Origin: Gordonia zhenghanii
GTDB taxonomy: Bacteria > Actinomycetota > Actinomycetes > Mycobacteriales > Mycobacteriaceae
Assembly: GCF_021738965.1 (NCBI RefSeq)
Contig: NZ_JAKKOQ010000005.1
Coordinates: 310,001-374,000, forward strand
Direction of reading: 5' to 3'
Length of the DNA: 64,000 nucleotides
Shown here piece by piece: positions 30,059-39,342 of the stretch (position 1 is its first letter; the number at the start of each line of letters is the position of its first letter). The position numbers and the translations under genes were made by a program. The notes beneath the pieces were generated by a model. The model saw only the letters and a list, made by a program, of their open reading frames with translations. It was not told where the DNA came from and did no database searches.

Positions 30059-30115
30059 CGACCGGAATCATCCGGTCGGTCCCAACGATGCCGGGCGCGC
30101 CAACCCGGCGAGGAG
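30059..30115 (+). promoter_or_regulatory. Expression-platform hairpins and Shine-Dalgarno of cobN
   Basis: Hairpin 1 is a 7-bp stem, 30059-30065 with 30072-30078. Hairpin 2 is a 6-bp stem, 30090-30095 with 30104-30109, ending one base before AGGAG at 30111-30115. There is no U-tract, so control of ribosome access is more likely than transcription termination. This is inferred from the sequence only. Confidence 0.55.
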
Positions 30116-30123
30116 CGAACCTC

Positions 30124-33100
30124 GTGATCACGCTGCTGTCCACGTCCGACACCGACCTGCGCACCGCCGCCACCTGCGGGGCCGAGTACCGGGTGGCCAA
30201 CCCGAGCCGAATCCTGCTCGACGACATCCCCGGCCTGCTCGACGGCGCGGATCTCGTCGTCGTCCGGATTCTCGGCGGGCGTCGTGCGTGGGACGAGGGC
30301 CTCGACGCCGTCCTGTCGCATCAGACGCCGGTCGTAGTGCTCTCCGGAGAACTCAACCCCGACCCGGACCTGATGGCGCTCTCAACCGTGCCCACCGGTG
30401 TCGCCGCGCAAGCCCACAGCTATTTCGTCGCGGGCGGTCACGCGAATCTCGCTGCCGTGCACGACTTTCTCTCCGACACCGTGCTGCTCACCGGTCTCGG
30501 CTTCGCGCCGCCCGTCGAGACGCCCGCGTGGGGAGTGCTCGACCGCGACGCTCGCGACGTCGTCGGCGGCCTCGGTGCCGCGTCGCGCGTCGGCGTCCTC
30601 TACTACCGGGCACAGCATCTGGCGGGGAACACCGAGTACGTCGACACTCTGTGCGCGGCAATCGAAGACCTCGGCGCGACCGCCGAAGCGGTCTACTGCG
30701 CGTCGTTGCGGGCCGCCGACGACGACCTGATCGCCCAGCTCGGTACGTACGACGCGCTGATCGTCACTGTCCTCGCCGCGGGCGGTACGACGCCCGCGAC
30801 CGCGGGCGCTGGCGGCGACGACGAGGCGTGGAACGTTGAACGGCTTGCCGCACTGGATATCCCGATCCTTCAAGGACTGTGTCTGACGAGTTCACGCGCT
30901 GACTGGGAAGCAGCCGACGACGGCGTCTCGCCGCTCGACGTCGCCAGCCAGGTGGCCGTCCCCGAGTTCGACGGCCGCATCATCACCGTTCCGTTCTCGT
31001 TCAAGGAGTTCGACGACAACGGACTGCCGTTCTACGCGCCCGACGCCGAACGCTGTGCGCGAGTGGCCGGGATCGCCGTCCGACACGCCCGCCTGCGTCA
31101 TCTGCCCACCGCCGACCGCCGGGTAGCGCTGCTGTTGTCGGCGTACCCGACCAAGCACGCCCGGATCGGCAACGCAGTCGGCCTGGACACTCCGCGCAGC
31201 CTCGTCCACCTGCTCCGCGCGCTCGGCGACGCAGGCTACGTCCTCGGCGACGGCGCCGACATCCCCGGCCTCGGCGCGACGCCCGCGGACGACGACCCCG
31301 ACGCGCTGATGCACGCGCTCATCGACGCGGGCGGGCAGGACCCGGACTGGTTGACCGAGGACGCACTCGCAGCCAACCCCATACGAGTGGGGGCCGCGGA
31401 GTACACGTCATGGTTCGCAACGCTGTCCGAAGGGCTGCGCACGTCGGTGATCGAGCACTGGGGGCCGCCACCCGGCGAACTGTTCGTCGACCGGACTCAC
31501 AATGCCGACGGCGACATCGTGATCGCCGCGATGACGTTCGGCAGCGTCGTCCTGCTCGTGCAGCCGCCCCGTGGGTTCGGCGAGAACCCCGTCGCGATCT
31601 ACCACGACCCGGACCTGCCGCCCAGCCACCACTACCTGGCGAGCTATCGCTGGTTGGCCTCGCGCACCGACGTCGACGGCTGGGGCTTCGGCGCCGACGC
31701 GATCGTCCACGTCGGCAAGCACGGCAACCTGGAGTGGCTGCCGGGCAAGACGCTCGGCATGTCCGCCGACTGCGGCACCGACGCCGCCATCGGCGACCTG
31801 CCGTTGATCTACCCGTTCCTGGTGAACGATCCGGGCGAGGGCACCCAGGCCAAGCGCCGGGCACACGCCGTGCTCGTCGATCACTTGATTCCGCCGATGG
31901 CGCGCGCGGAGTCGTACGGCGACATCGAACGTCTCGAGCAACTGCTCGACGAGCACGCGAACATCTCGGCGCTCGACCCGGCGAAGCTGCCCGCCATCCG
32001 CCAGCAGATCTGGACTCTGCTGACGGCCGCGAAGATGGACAGCGACCTCGGCCTCGCGCAGCGACCGGACGAAGAAGTGTTTGACGACATGCTGCTGCAC
32101 GTCGACGGCTGGCTGTGCGAGATCAAGGACGCTGCGATCCGGGACGGCCTCCACGTCCTCGGTCAGGCGCCCGACGCCCAGACCGAGGTGGACCTGGTCC
32201 TCGCGATGCTTCGTGCCCGCCAGATCTGGGGCGGCTCACAGACTCTGCCCGGCCTGCGCGAAGCCCTCGGCCTCGTCGAGAACGAGTCGGTCCGCGGCGA
32301 GGTTGACCGTGTCGAGGCGATCGCCCGCGAAGTCGTGTCCGCCTGCGCGGCAGGGGACTGGTCCGACGACGCCGTCGCCGCGGCAGCACATGGACACCCC
32401 GACCAGGTCGGGCAGATTCTGGCGTTCGCCGCCCACGAAGTGATTCCGCGACTGCGTGAGACGTCCCGCGAGATCGATCAGGTGCTCCACGCGCTCGACG
32501 GCGGGTTCATCGAATCGGGCCCGAGCGGGTCGCCGTTACGCGGTCTCATCAACGTGCTGCCGACCGGCCGCAACTTCTACTCCGTCGACCCGAAGGCCGT
32601 CCCGTCGCAGCTGGCGTTCGAGACCGGCCGCGCGATGGCCGACTCACTGGTCGAACGCTATCTCGCCGACCACGGCCAGTATCCGGCGTCGGTCGGACTG
32701 TCGGTGTGGGGGACCAGCGCCATGCGAACCTCCGGCGACGACGTCGGCGAGATCCTCGCCTTGCTCGGCGTCGCACCCGTGTGGGACGAGATGTCCCGCC
32801 GGATCACCGGGCTCGAACTCGTGCCCGCAGAAGAACTCGGCCGTCCGCGTATCGATGTGACCATTCGCGTCTCCGGATTCTTCCGTGATGCGTTCTCGCA
32901 CGTGGTCACCATGCTCGACGACGCCGTGCGTCTCGCCGCCGACGCCGACGAGACCGATGACCAGAACTACGTGGCGGCGCACGCGCGCGCCGCGGTTGCC
33001 GAGCACGGCGACGTGCGCCGTGCGACCACCCGAGTGTTCGGCTCACGACCAGGCACGTACGGCGCAGGCCTGCTGCAGTTGATCGACTCCAAGCAGTGGC

Positions 33101-33756
33101 GCACCGATGAGGACCTCGCCGCCGTCTACACCGAGTGGGGTGGCTACGCGTACGGACGTGACCTCGACGGAGTGGCCGCCGTCGACGACATGCGAGCCGC
33201 CTACCGCCGGATCGCCGTCGCCGCGAAGAACACTGACACCCGCGAACACGACATCGCCGACTCCGACGACTACTTCCAGTTCCACGGCGGAATGGTCGCG
33301 ACGGTCCGCGCACTGACCGGTGAGAACCCCGAGGCCTACATCGGCGACTCGACGCGGCCCGATTCCGTGCGCACCCGCACCCTGCACGAGGAGACCTCCC
33401 GCGTGTTCCGGGCGCGGGTGGTGAACCCGCGCTGGCTCTCTGCGATGCGTCGGCACGGTTACAAGGGAGCCTTCGAGATGGCGGCGACCGTCGACTACCT
33501 CTTCGGGTACGACGCGACCACCGACGTCGTCGCCGACTGGATGTACGAGCAGCTCACCGAGCAGTACGTCCTCGACGAGACCAACCGCGAGTTCCTCGAG
33601 CAGTCCAATCCGTGGGCGCTGCACGGCATCTCCGAACGACTCCTGGAAGCCGTCGAGCGAGACATGTGGAAACAGCCGCCGCCGGAGCTCCTGGACCAGT
33701 TGCGACAGGTCTATCTCGAAGCCGAAGGAGACATCGAAGGCCGGTCCGAAGACTGA
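30124..33756 (+). CDS. cobN: Aerobic cobaltochelatase subunit CobN
   Basis: Large subunit that inserts cobalt into hydrogenobyrinic acid a,c-diamide using ATP together with smaller AAA+ subunits not found here. The 1210 residues are the family length and align end to end with the Mg-chelatase H-type fold, with conserved segments such as FGADAIVHVGKHGNLEWLPG, PLIYPFLVNDPGEGTQAKRR and VGLSVWGTSAMRTSGDDVGE. GTG at 30124 is chosen for its AGGAG 8 nt upstream. Regulated by the cobalamin riboswitch in its leader. Confidence 0.96.
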   Translation: MITLLSTSDTDLRTAATCGAEYRVANPSRILLDDIPGLLDGADLVVVRILGGRRAWDEGLDAVLSHQTPVVVLSGELNPDPDLMALSTVPTGVAAQAHSYFVAGGHANLAAVHDFLSDTVLLTGLGFAPPVETPAWGVLDRDARDVVGGLGAASRVGVLYYRAQHLAGNTEYVDTLCAAIEDLGATAEAVYCASLRAADDDLIAQLGTYDALIVTVLAAGGTTPATAGAGGDDEAWNVERLAALDIPILQGLCLTSSRADWEAADDGVSPLDVASQVAVPEFDGRIITVPFSFKEFDDNGLPFYAPDAERCARVAGIAVRHARLRHLPTADRRVALLLSAYPTKHARIGNAVGLDTPRSLVHLLRALGDAGYVLGDGADIPGLGATPADDDPDALMHALIDAGGQDPDWLTEDALAANPIRVGAAEYTSWFATLSEGLRTSVIEHWGPPPGELFVDRTHNADGDIVIAAMTFGSVVLLVQPPRGFGENPVAIYHDPDLPPSHHYLASYRWLASRTDVDGWGFGADAIVHVGKHGNLEWLPGKTLGMSADCGTDAAIGDLPLIYPFLVNDPGEGTQAKRRAHAVLVDHLIPPMARAESYGDIERLEQLLDEHANISALDPAKLPAIRQQIWTLLTAAKMDSDLGLAQRPDEEVFDDMLLHVDGWLCEIKDAAIRDGLHVLGQAPDAQTEVDLVLAMLRARQIWGGSQTLPGLREALGLVENESVRGEVDRVEAIAREVVSACAAGDWSDDAVAAAAHGHPDQVGQILAFAAHEVIPRLRETSREIDQVLHALDGGFIESGPSGSPLRGLINVLPTGRNFYSVDPKAVPSQLAFETGRAMADSLVERYLADHGQYPASVGLSVWGTSAMRTSGDDVGEILALLGVAPVWDEMSRRITGLELVPAEELGRPRIDVTIRVSGFFRDAFSHVVTMLDDAVRLAADADETDDQNYVAAHARAAVAEHGDVRRATTRVFGSRPGTYGAGLLQLIDSKQWRTDEDLAAVYTEWGGYAYGRDLDGVAAVDDMRAAYRRIAVAAKNTDTREHDIADSDDYFQFHGGMVATVRALTGENPEAYIGDSTRPDSVRTRTLHEETSRVFRARVVNPRWLSAMRRHGYKGAFEMAATVDYLFGYDATTDVVADWMYEQLTEQYVLDETNREFLEQSNPWALHGISERLLEAVERDMWKQPPPELLDQLRQVYLEAEGDIEGRSED

Positions 33757-33839
33757 CGATCGTCGCGATCGGGAACTCTCACGGCCCACGATGCGTTACA
33801 CAGGTGAACACCACCTCGTGTATCGGAGAGTGACGAAGC

Positions 33840-34382
33840 ATGATCAGGCTCGCAATCGTGGCCTACCTTGTCGTGGAGATCGCGGCGTTCTGGGCGCTCA
33901 CCCACTTCCTGGGATTCGGGTGGGCGCTGTTGATCACCATCGGAGCGGCAGCCGTCGGCTTCGCGGTTCTCGGCCGCCGTGCCCGTACGTTGACCGCCGA
34001 CCTGCGCAGCGCGGCGCGCCGTGAACCCACCGGCGCGCGCCCGGCGGGCGACGGCGTCCTCTTCGCGGGGTCCGCGCTGTTCACGATCCTGCCGGGTGTC
34101 GTGTCTACCGTCGTCGGGCTGATCCTCATGACGCCGCCCGCCCGCAAGGTCCTCAGTCCGGCTGTGGAAGCCGGCATGATGCGCCGCGCATCCGTCCTGG
34201 TGACAGGTGGACGAGGGCCGCTCGGCGGACGTCGCGGTGGCGCTCGCTACGTGGACGGAACGGTCGAGGGCAGCGTGATCGACGAGACGTCGGACGTCGT
34301 CGACGTCACTAAGCGTCGCCCCGACGGCACAGTCCACATCGACGTGCCCGGCCTACCCGAGCCGCCCGCGGCCCGACCCTGA
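33840..34382 (+). CDS. fxsA: FxsA-family membrane protein
   Basis: 180 residues with three or four hydrophobic segments: MIRLAIVAYLVVEIAAFWAL, GWALLITIGAAAVGFAVLG, then GVLFAGSALFTILPGVVSTV and LILMTPPARKVL, the FxsA signature. A basic/acidic tail of about 60 residues follows. E. coli FxsA relieves phage T7 exclusion by the F plasmid; the actinobacterial role is unknown. Same position as Rv2053c, between cobN and the lnt/ppm1 region. The ATG follows GTGACGAAGC with little Shine-Dalgarno. Confidence 0.85.
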   Translation: MIRLAIVAYLVVEIAAFWALTHFLGFGWALLITIGAAAVGFAVLGRRARTLTADLRSAARREPTGARPAGDGVLFAGSALFTILPGVVSTVVGLILMTPPARKVLSPAVEAGMMRRASVLVTGGRGPLGGRRGGARYVDGTVEGSVIDETSDVVDVTKRRPDGTVHIDVPGLPEPPAARP

Positions 34383-34388
34383 CACAAT
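34383..34388 (+). promoter_or_regulatory. Possible -10 box of the amidohydrolase gene
   Basis: CACAAT (a near match to TANNNT) 7 nt before the GTG at 34396. Weaker than the other cases because the first base is C. Confidence 0.25.
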
Positions 34389-34395
34389 CGAAGGC

Positions 34396-36015
34396 GTGAC
34401 GACGCAACTGCTCCTCGGCGGGACTGTCTATTCCTCGCCCGCCGTACCCGATGCCACTGCCTTCGCGATCACCGACGGAATCGTCGTATGGGTCGGGACC
34501 GACGACGTCGGTCGCGCGCTCCATCCGGACGCCGAGATAGTCGATTTGGACGGGCATTTCGTCGCGCCCGCGTTCGTGGACTCCCACGTCCACCTCACCG
34601 ACACCGGTCTACGCCTCACCGGACTGGACCTGAGCGGGGCCACCAGCCGGACCGACTGCCTCGATCGGCTCGCAGCCTTCCTCGAGACCTCGGACGACCC
34701 GATCGTGTGGGGGCTCGGTTGGGACTCGTCCACCTGGGACGGCTCGGACGCCGAGGGACTCCCGCCGACCACGGCCGACCTCGACGCCGTCGCCGGAAAC
34801 CGGCCCGTCTACCTGGCGCGCGTCGACGAGCATTCGGCAGTCGCGTCGAGCGCCTTGCGCGACCTCGTCCACGGCATCGAAGCGGCGACCGGCTATCAGG
34901 CGCAGGCGCCCCTCGTCGCCGACGCCCACCACCGAGTCCGCGCCGCCGCGCGTGGTCTCACCACCCCCGAGGCACGGCGGCGCGCGCAGCTGACAGCCCT
35001 CGATCACGCCGCGTCACGGGGTGTCGTGGCCGTCCACGAGAACGGCGGCCCCGACATCAGCGGGGTCGACGACTTCCGGTCGGTCGCCAATCTCGATCAC
35101 CCCGTTCTGGTCCGCCGCTATTGGGGACAGCCGGTCAGCAGCCTCGAGGAGGCCAGGGCCGTGATGTCCGCGATGGGCGCGGACGCCCTGGGAGGAGACC
35201 TGTTCATCGACGGGGCGATCGGTTCGCGCACTGCGTGGCTGATCGACGAGTACTCCGACGCCGAGGGCGAATACGGAGTCAGCTATCTCGACGAGGAGAC
35301 CATCACCGCCCATCTGCGCGCCACGACCCTCGCAGGCATTCAGGCCGGGTTCCACGTGATCGGCGACGGGGCCGTCGCCGCTGTCGCCGCGGCGATGAGC
35401 ACTGTCGCCGACGAACTCGGCACCCCGGCACTGGCTCGCTGTGCGCACCGCCTCGAGCACGCTGAGATGGTGACCTCCGATCAAGCCGAGCTGTTCGCGC
35501 GCTGCGGTGTCATCGCGTCCATGCAGCCGTTGTTCGACCACGCCTGGGGCGGCGACGACGCCCTGTACATCCACCGCCTCGGAGAGCGCGCCCCGACGCT
35601 CAACGACTTCGCCGGACTGGCGCGCGCGGGTGTGGCGCTGGCCTTCTCCAGCGACGCACCGGTGTGTGACATCGATCCGTGGGCGAGCATTCGAGCCGCA
35701 GTCCACCACCACACTCCGACCAATGCGATCTCGCCGCGCGCGGCGTTCGCCGCGTGCACCCGAGGCGGATGGCGAGCAGGCGGTGTGAACGACGGTCTGA
35801 CCGGCACCCTCGTGCCTGGCGCACCCGCACACTACGCGGTGTGGGACGTCGACGACCTGGTCGTCGCAGCATCGCACCAGAGCGTCCAACGGTGGTCCAC
35901 CGACCCGCGTTCCCGGGTGCCCGCCCTGCCGAACGTCGAGCCCGGAGCCCGCTTGCCGGAGTGCGTCCGCACCGCGATCTCAGGCGAGATCGTGTACGAA
36001 CGGCCCACTGCGTGA
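34396..36015 (+). CDS. YtcJ-like metal-dependent amidohydrolase
   Basis: 539 residues of the amidohydrolase superfamily. An N-terminal composite beta sandwich leads to the metal-binding VDSHVHLTDTGL (about 60-71). The catalytic barrel has GLGWDSSTWDG, GFHVIGDGAVAAV, CAHRLEHAEMV and the late Asp in ALAFSSDAPVCDIDP. This fits the YtcJ/NfdA subfamily that hydrolyses amides or imides; the substrate is not predictable. The stop overlaps the GTG of lnt, so it is co-transcribed with lnt and ppm1, although no functional link is evident. Confidence 0.85.
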   Translation: MTTQLLLGGTVYSSPAVPDATAFAITDGIVVWVGTDDVGRALHPDAEIVDLDGHFVAPAFVDSHVHLTDTGLRLTGLDLSGATSRTDCLDRLAAFLETSDDPIVWGLGWDSSTWDGSDAEGLPPTTADLDAVAGNRPVYLARVDEHSAVASSALRDLVHGIEAATGYQAQAPLVADAHHRVRAAARGLTTPEARRRAQLTALDHAASRGVVAVHENGGPDISGVDDFRSVANLDHPVLVRRYWGQPVSSLEEARAVMSAMGADALGGDLFIDGAIGSRTAWLIDEYSDAEGEYGVSYLDEETITAHLRATTLAGIQAGFHVIGDGAVAAVAAAMSTVADELGTPALARCAHRLEHAEMVTSDQAELFARCGVIASMQPLFDHAWGGDDALYIHRLGERAPTLNDFAGLARAGVALAFSSDAPVCDIDPWASIRAAVHHHTPTNAISPRAAFAACTRGGWRAGGVNDGLTGTLVPGAPAHYAVWDVDDLVVAASHQSVQRWSTDPRSRVPALPNVEPGARLPECVRTAISGEIVYERPTA

Positions 36016-37730
36016 GTTTCCCCGGCTGGGCGTGGCGTCTGGCAGGCGCTGCGGCGGGCGGCGGACTCATGTTCGCGGCCTTTCCGCCCCGGGACCTCTG
36101 GTTCCTCGCTCCGCTGTCGCTCGGGGTCTTGTACGCCGTGCTGCGAGTGGGACGTCCTCGCGTTCGCGTCGGAGCACTCGCCGGATTCGTCTACGGCCTC
36201 GTGTTCTTCGTGCCGCTTCTCCCGTGGATCGGCGAATACGTCGGCCCGCTGCCGTGGTTGGCGCTCGCCGCGATCATGGCGCTCTACCTCGCGGCGTTCG
36301 GCGCCATCGCGACGCTGACCATGCGCTTGCGGTGGGCTCCGCTGTGGTTCGCGATCACGTGGACCGGTGTCGAAGCCGTCCGCTCGTCGTTCCCGTTCGG
36401 CGGCTTCCCCTGGGGGCGAGCGGCTTTCAGTCAGACTTCGGGCCTGCTTCTGCCGACGACGTCGGTCGTCGGCGCACCGGGGGTGTCGTTCCTGATCACC
36501 CTCGTCGGTGCGGGCGCTGCGTCGCTGGTGCTGTCGGCAGTGGCCGCGCGCGGCGCAACGCCGTCGTTGCAGCGACTGTCCTGGAAGCGATTGAGCGCCG
36601 CTGCTGCAGCCGTCCTCGTCCCGCTCATTGCGGGCGGCGTCCTCCTCGGAACCGGGGCGCCCGGAACGCACCCGACGTCGACGCTCGACGTCGCAGCCGT
36701 TCAAGGCAATGTGCCGCGTCTCGGACTGGACTTCAACGGACAGCGCCGCGCCGTTCTGGACAACCATGTCCGCACCACTCTGGAGATGGCTCGCCAGGTA
36801 CGCGCGGGCCAGCGCGAACAGCCCGACGTCGTCCTGTGGCCGGAGAACGCCTCCGACATCCCGCCGCTGCAGAACCAGGACGCCGCAACTGAGATCCGTA
36901 CCGCGGTGACCGCGTCCGGTGCACCGCTGGCTCTCGGAACCCTCATGCCCAATGAAGAGGGGCCAACCAACAGTGTCTTGCTGTGGGGGCTGCAGGGCGG
37001 CGTCGCCGACGAAGAGCCGTCCGACCGGTACGACAAACACATCATTCAGCCGTTCGGCGAATACCTGCCGTGGCGCGACTTCTTCCGACACTTCTCGTCG
37101 TACGCCGACCGCGCAGGCAACTTCCAGGCGGGCAGCGGGCCGGGCGTCATCACCGCGCACACCTCGCGCGGCGACGTCCGCATCGGCGTGTCCACGTGCT
37201 GGGAAGTCGCCTTCGACCGGTCACCGAGGAAAGCCGTCGACGACGGCGCACAGTTCCTGTACGTACCGACGAACAACGCGACGTTCGGCCTCACCGACAT
37301 GAGCAGTCAACAGTTGGCGATGTCGCGGGTCCGCGCCGTCGAGACGGGCCGGTCGGTCGCCGTGGTGTCGACCAGCGGACTGAGCGCATTGATCAGGCCC
37401 GACGGATCGGTCATCGACCAGAGTGGGCTGTTCGAGGCTGCGATCCTGCAGAGTCCGCTCGAGCTGCGCGAGGGGACCACTCCAGCGGTATGGGCCGGCC
37501 CCTGGCCCGAGCGGGTCGTACTGGTCGTCATGGTGCTCGGGTTTTTGTACGCGTTGTACACAACGACTAGCCTCGAAATGTTCGCCGGTGGATCTCGACT
37601 CCGCTCGATCAGCGGAAAGGGCCGCTCGAACGACGGAACGGATCGCTCGATCAGCGGGGAGGACCGCTCGAGCAACGAAGCGGGGCAGGGCGAGCGCGGC
37701 ACACAGACGGAGGAGCACGATGAGCGGTAA
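36012..37730 (+). CDS. lnt: Apolipoprotein N-acyltransferase Lnt
   Basis: Attaches the third acyl chain to lipoproteins in the plasma membrane. The 572 residues have about six N-terminal helices, then a periplasmic nitrilase-like domain with triad Glu278 (WPENAS), Lys342 (RYDKH) and Cys396 (STCWEVAF), and a last helix ([16 protein letters not shown]). In M. tuberculosis this domain is fused to Ppm1; here ppm1 is separate and overlaps by 11 nt. The final 50 or so residues are a polar Ser/Arg/Gly tail encoded by a dispersed DNA repeat. Confidence 0.93.
   Translation: MSFPGWAWRLAGAAAGGGLMFAAFPPRDLWFLAPLSLGVLYAVLRVGRPRVRVGALAGFVYGLVFFVPLLPWIGEYVGPLPWLALAAIMALYLAAFGAIATLTMRLRWAPLWFAITWTGVEAVRSSFPFGGFPWGRAAFSQTSGLLLPTTSVVGAPGVSFLITLVGAGAASLVLSAVAARGATPSLQRLSWKRLSAAAAAVLVPLIAGGVLLGTGAPGTHPTSTLDVAAVQGNVPRLGLDFNGQRRAVLDNHVRTTLEMARQVRAGQREQPDVVLWPENASDIPPLQNQDAATEIRTAVTASGAPLALGTLMPNEEGPTNSVLLWGLQGGVADEEPSDRYDKHIIQPFGEYLPWRDFFRHFSSYADRAGNFQAGSGPGVITAHTSRGDVRIGVSTCWEVAFDRSPRKAVDDGAQFLYVPTNNATFGLTDMSSQQLAMSRVRAVETGRSVAVVSTSGLSALIRPDGSVIDQSGLFEAAILQSPLELREGTTPAVWAGPWPERVVLVVMVLGFLYALYTTTSLEMFAGGSRLRSISGKGRSNDGTDRSISGEDRSSNEAGQGERGTQTEEHDER
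37590..37660 (+). repeat. Dispersed repeat inside the lnt 3' coding end
   Basis: The 24 bp at 37590-37613 are identical to 48063-48086 in the katG-LLM intergenic array. A degenerate second copy (GCTCGATCAGCGG) lies about 50 bp on, with related CCGCTCGA pieces between. Read in frame they give GSRLRSIS and DRSIS. Confidence 0.8.
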
Positions 37731-38487
37731 CGATCAGCACGTGGTCGGGAAGTACGGAGCCCGGGCTCTCGTCGTCGTACCCACGTTCAACGAGCGAGAG
37801 AACCTCCCGCTCATCGTCGATCGACTCTTCACCTCGCTCGGCGACATCCACTTGCTCGTCGTCGACGACTCGAGTCCGGACGGTACCGGCGACGTCGCCG
37901 ACCGACTCGCCGCCGACGACACAGCCGGTCGCATCCATGTTCTGCACCGCACGGCGAAGGACGGCCTCGGCAAGGCCTACCTCGCCGGATTCGCGTGGGG
38001 ACTGGCCCGCGAGTACCAGGTGATCATCGAGATGGACGCCGACGGCTCGCATGCTCCGGAGCAGTTGCACCGCCTGCTCGCCGCGATCAACGACGGCGCC
38101 GACCTGGTCATCGGCTCCCGGTACGTCCCCGGCGGAGCACTCGTCAACTGGCCTAAGCGTCGCGAAATCCTGTCTAAGGGCGCCAATACTTATGCACGTC
38201 TCGCGCTCGGCGTCCACATCAACGACATCACCGCAGGTTACCGCGCGTTCCGTCGCGAGGTACTCGAGAAAATCGGCTTGGACGAGGTCGAGTCGGCCGG
38301 GTACTGCTTCCAGATCGACCTCGCCTGGCGCAGCCTGCAGCACGGATTCACGATCCGCGAAGTGCCGATCACGTTCACCGAACGCGCCATCGGCGAGTCG
38401 AAGATGGACGGGGGCGTCATCGCCGAGTCGTTCATCAACGTCGCGCGCTGGGGAATCCAGGGCCGCCTTGCCAAACGGCGACGCTGA
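37720..38487 (+). CDS. ppm1: Polyprenol monophosphomannose synthase Ppm1
   Basis: GT2 glycosyltransferase that makes polyprenol-phosphate mannose from GDP-mannose for lipomannan, lipoarabinomannan and protein mannosylation. The 255 residues contain [30 protein letters not shown] and the metal-binding IEMDADGSH near 100-108, with no membrane helices; it may be anchored by Lnt, as described for the two-gene arrangement in other mycolata. AGGAG precedes the ATG. The gene overlaps lnt by 11 nt and is followed by a strong hairpin. Confidence 0.93.
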   Translation: MSGNDQHVVGKYGARALVVVPTFNERENLPLIVDRLFTSLGDIHLLVVDDSSPDGTGDVADRLAADDTAGRIHVLHRTAKDGLGKAYLAGFAWGLAREYQVIIEMDADGSHAPEQLHRLLAAINDGADLVIGSRYVPGGALVNWPKRREILSKGANTYARLALGVHINDITAGYRAFRREVLEKIGLDEVESAGYCFQIDLAWRSLQHGFTIREVPITFTERAIGESKMDGGVIAESFINVARWGIQGRLAKRRR

Positions 38488-38512
38488 CCGCCGACGCGAC
38501 TGAACACCGGAA

Positions 38513-38548
38513 ACAGGACGGCCCCGGCGTGAGCCGGGGCCGTCCTGT
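38513..38548. terminator. Bidirectional terminator between ppm1 and rbpA
   Basis: A perfect 15-bp GC-rich stem (38513-38527 with 38534-38548) with the 6-nt loop CGTGAG. It lies between two convergent genes, 26 bp after the ppm1 stop and 13 bp after the rbpA stop on the other strand. Confidence 0.9.
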
Positions 38549-38560
38549 ATTGATGTTCTC

Positions 38561-38905
38561 TTAAGCGGTTCCGCCGCGCCTGCGCTGCTTGAGCAAGTCG
38601 AGTCGCTCGGCGAGGAGCACGTCGAGTTCCTCCTCGGAGCGTCGTTCGAGCAGCATGTCCCAGTGGGTACGCGGGGGCTTGCCCTTCTTCTCCTCCGGCT
38701 CAGCGCCTTCGAGAATGGTGCCTTCCATACCGTTTTTGCACGGCCACTTCGACGGGATCTCCGCCTCGTCGGCGAACGGGATGTCGAAGATCTCACCATT
38801 GTCGGTGCGGTACTGGACGATCCGCCGCGGTGCGAGGTCGTGGTCGCGATCGGTCTCGTAGCTCACCGCTCCGAGTCGGCTACCGCGCAGTACTCGATCA
38901 GCCAT
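38561..38905 (-). CDS. rbpA: RNA polymerase-binding protein RbpA
   Basis: Actinobacterial transcription factor that binds RNA polymerase and group 1/2 sigma factors and stabilises the open complex. The 114 residues match the family (111 in M. tuberculosis). Landmarks are the N-terminal MADRVLRGSRLGAVSYETDR, the core domain with IPFADEAEIPSKWPCKNG, the basic linker KKGKPPRTHWDMLLERR and the sigma-interaction helices EEELDVLLAERLDLLKQRR. It is convergent with ppm1, as Rv2050 is with Rv2051c. Confidence 0.97.
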   Translation of the reverse strand: MADRVLRGSRLGAVSYETDRDHDLAPRRIVQYRTDNGEIFDIPFADEAEIPSKWPCKNGMEGTILEGAEPEEKKGKPPRTHWDMLLERRSEEELDVLLAERLDLLKQRRRGGTA

Positions 38906-38990
38906 TCATGGTTCCTCTCAACAGACAGATGATCCAGACCAGTCTACGCGTCACTCGGCGGTGATGCGCAGACGCGTCCGATCATGCGAG

Positions 38991-38996
38991 TAACGT
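38991..38996 (+). promoter_or_regulatory. Putative -10 box of the leaderless Cys-rich small gene
   Basis: TAACGT, 7 nt before the GTG at 39004, with no Shine-Dalgarno. Confidence 0.4.
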
Positions 38997-39003
38997 CCAC
39001 GGA

Positions 39004-39342
39004 GTGTCCTTGACGTCCCAACACAAGCGACCGTATGCATGTGCCTGGTGCGGACGACAGATGGTCGACTCCGAATCGGGCCGCAGGCGGAAGTACTGCA
39101 AGCGATCCTGCCGCCAACGAGCCTACGAACAGAGAACGCTTGTTGCAGGCACGGCTATTCCCGGCGACGCGCTGATCCTGTCCGCAGAGGAGGCCGAGTC
39201 ACTCCGCGACCGGCTGTTCGAGTTGCGCTGCGCAGCTCAGGACATTCGGACCGCCATCGGTGAGAACGCCGATCACAGCGCCCTGGGGTCGATGGCGGAC
39301 GAGCTCGTCAGGCTCGCCGAAGAGTCGGAACGCCTGCGATGA
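39004..39342 (+). CDS. Small Cys-rich (putative zinc-binding) protein
   Basis: 112 residues. The N-terminal part has a CAWCGRQMVDSESGRRRKYC-KRSC pattern (C-x2-C and C-x3-C), which looks like a zinc ribbon or treble clef, followed by very basic KRSCRQRAYEQR. The rest is an acidic amphipathic helix region (about 60-112). I do not recognise a named family; a nucleic-acid-binding role is inferred from the Cys pattern and charge. The stop overlaps the ATG of the next gene (ATGA), so the two are co-translated. Confidence 0.75.
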   Translation: MSLTSQHKRPYACAWCGRQMVDSESGRRRKYCKRSCRQRAYEQRTLVAGTAIPGDALILSAEEAESLRDRLFELRCAAQDIRTAIGENADHSALGSMADELVRLAEESERLR

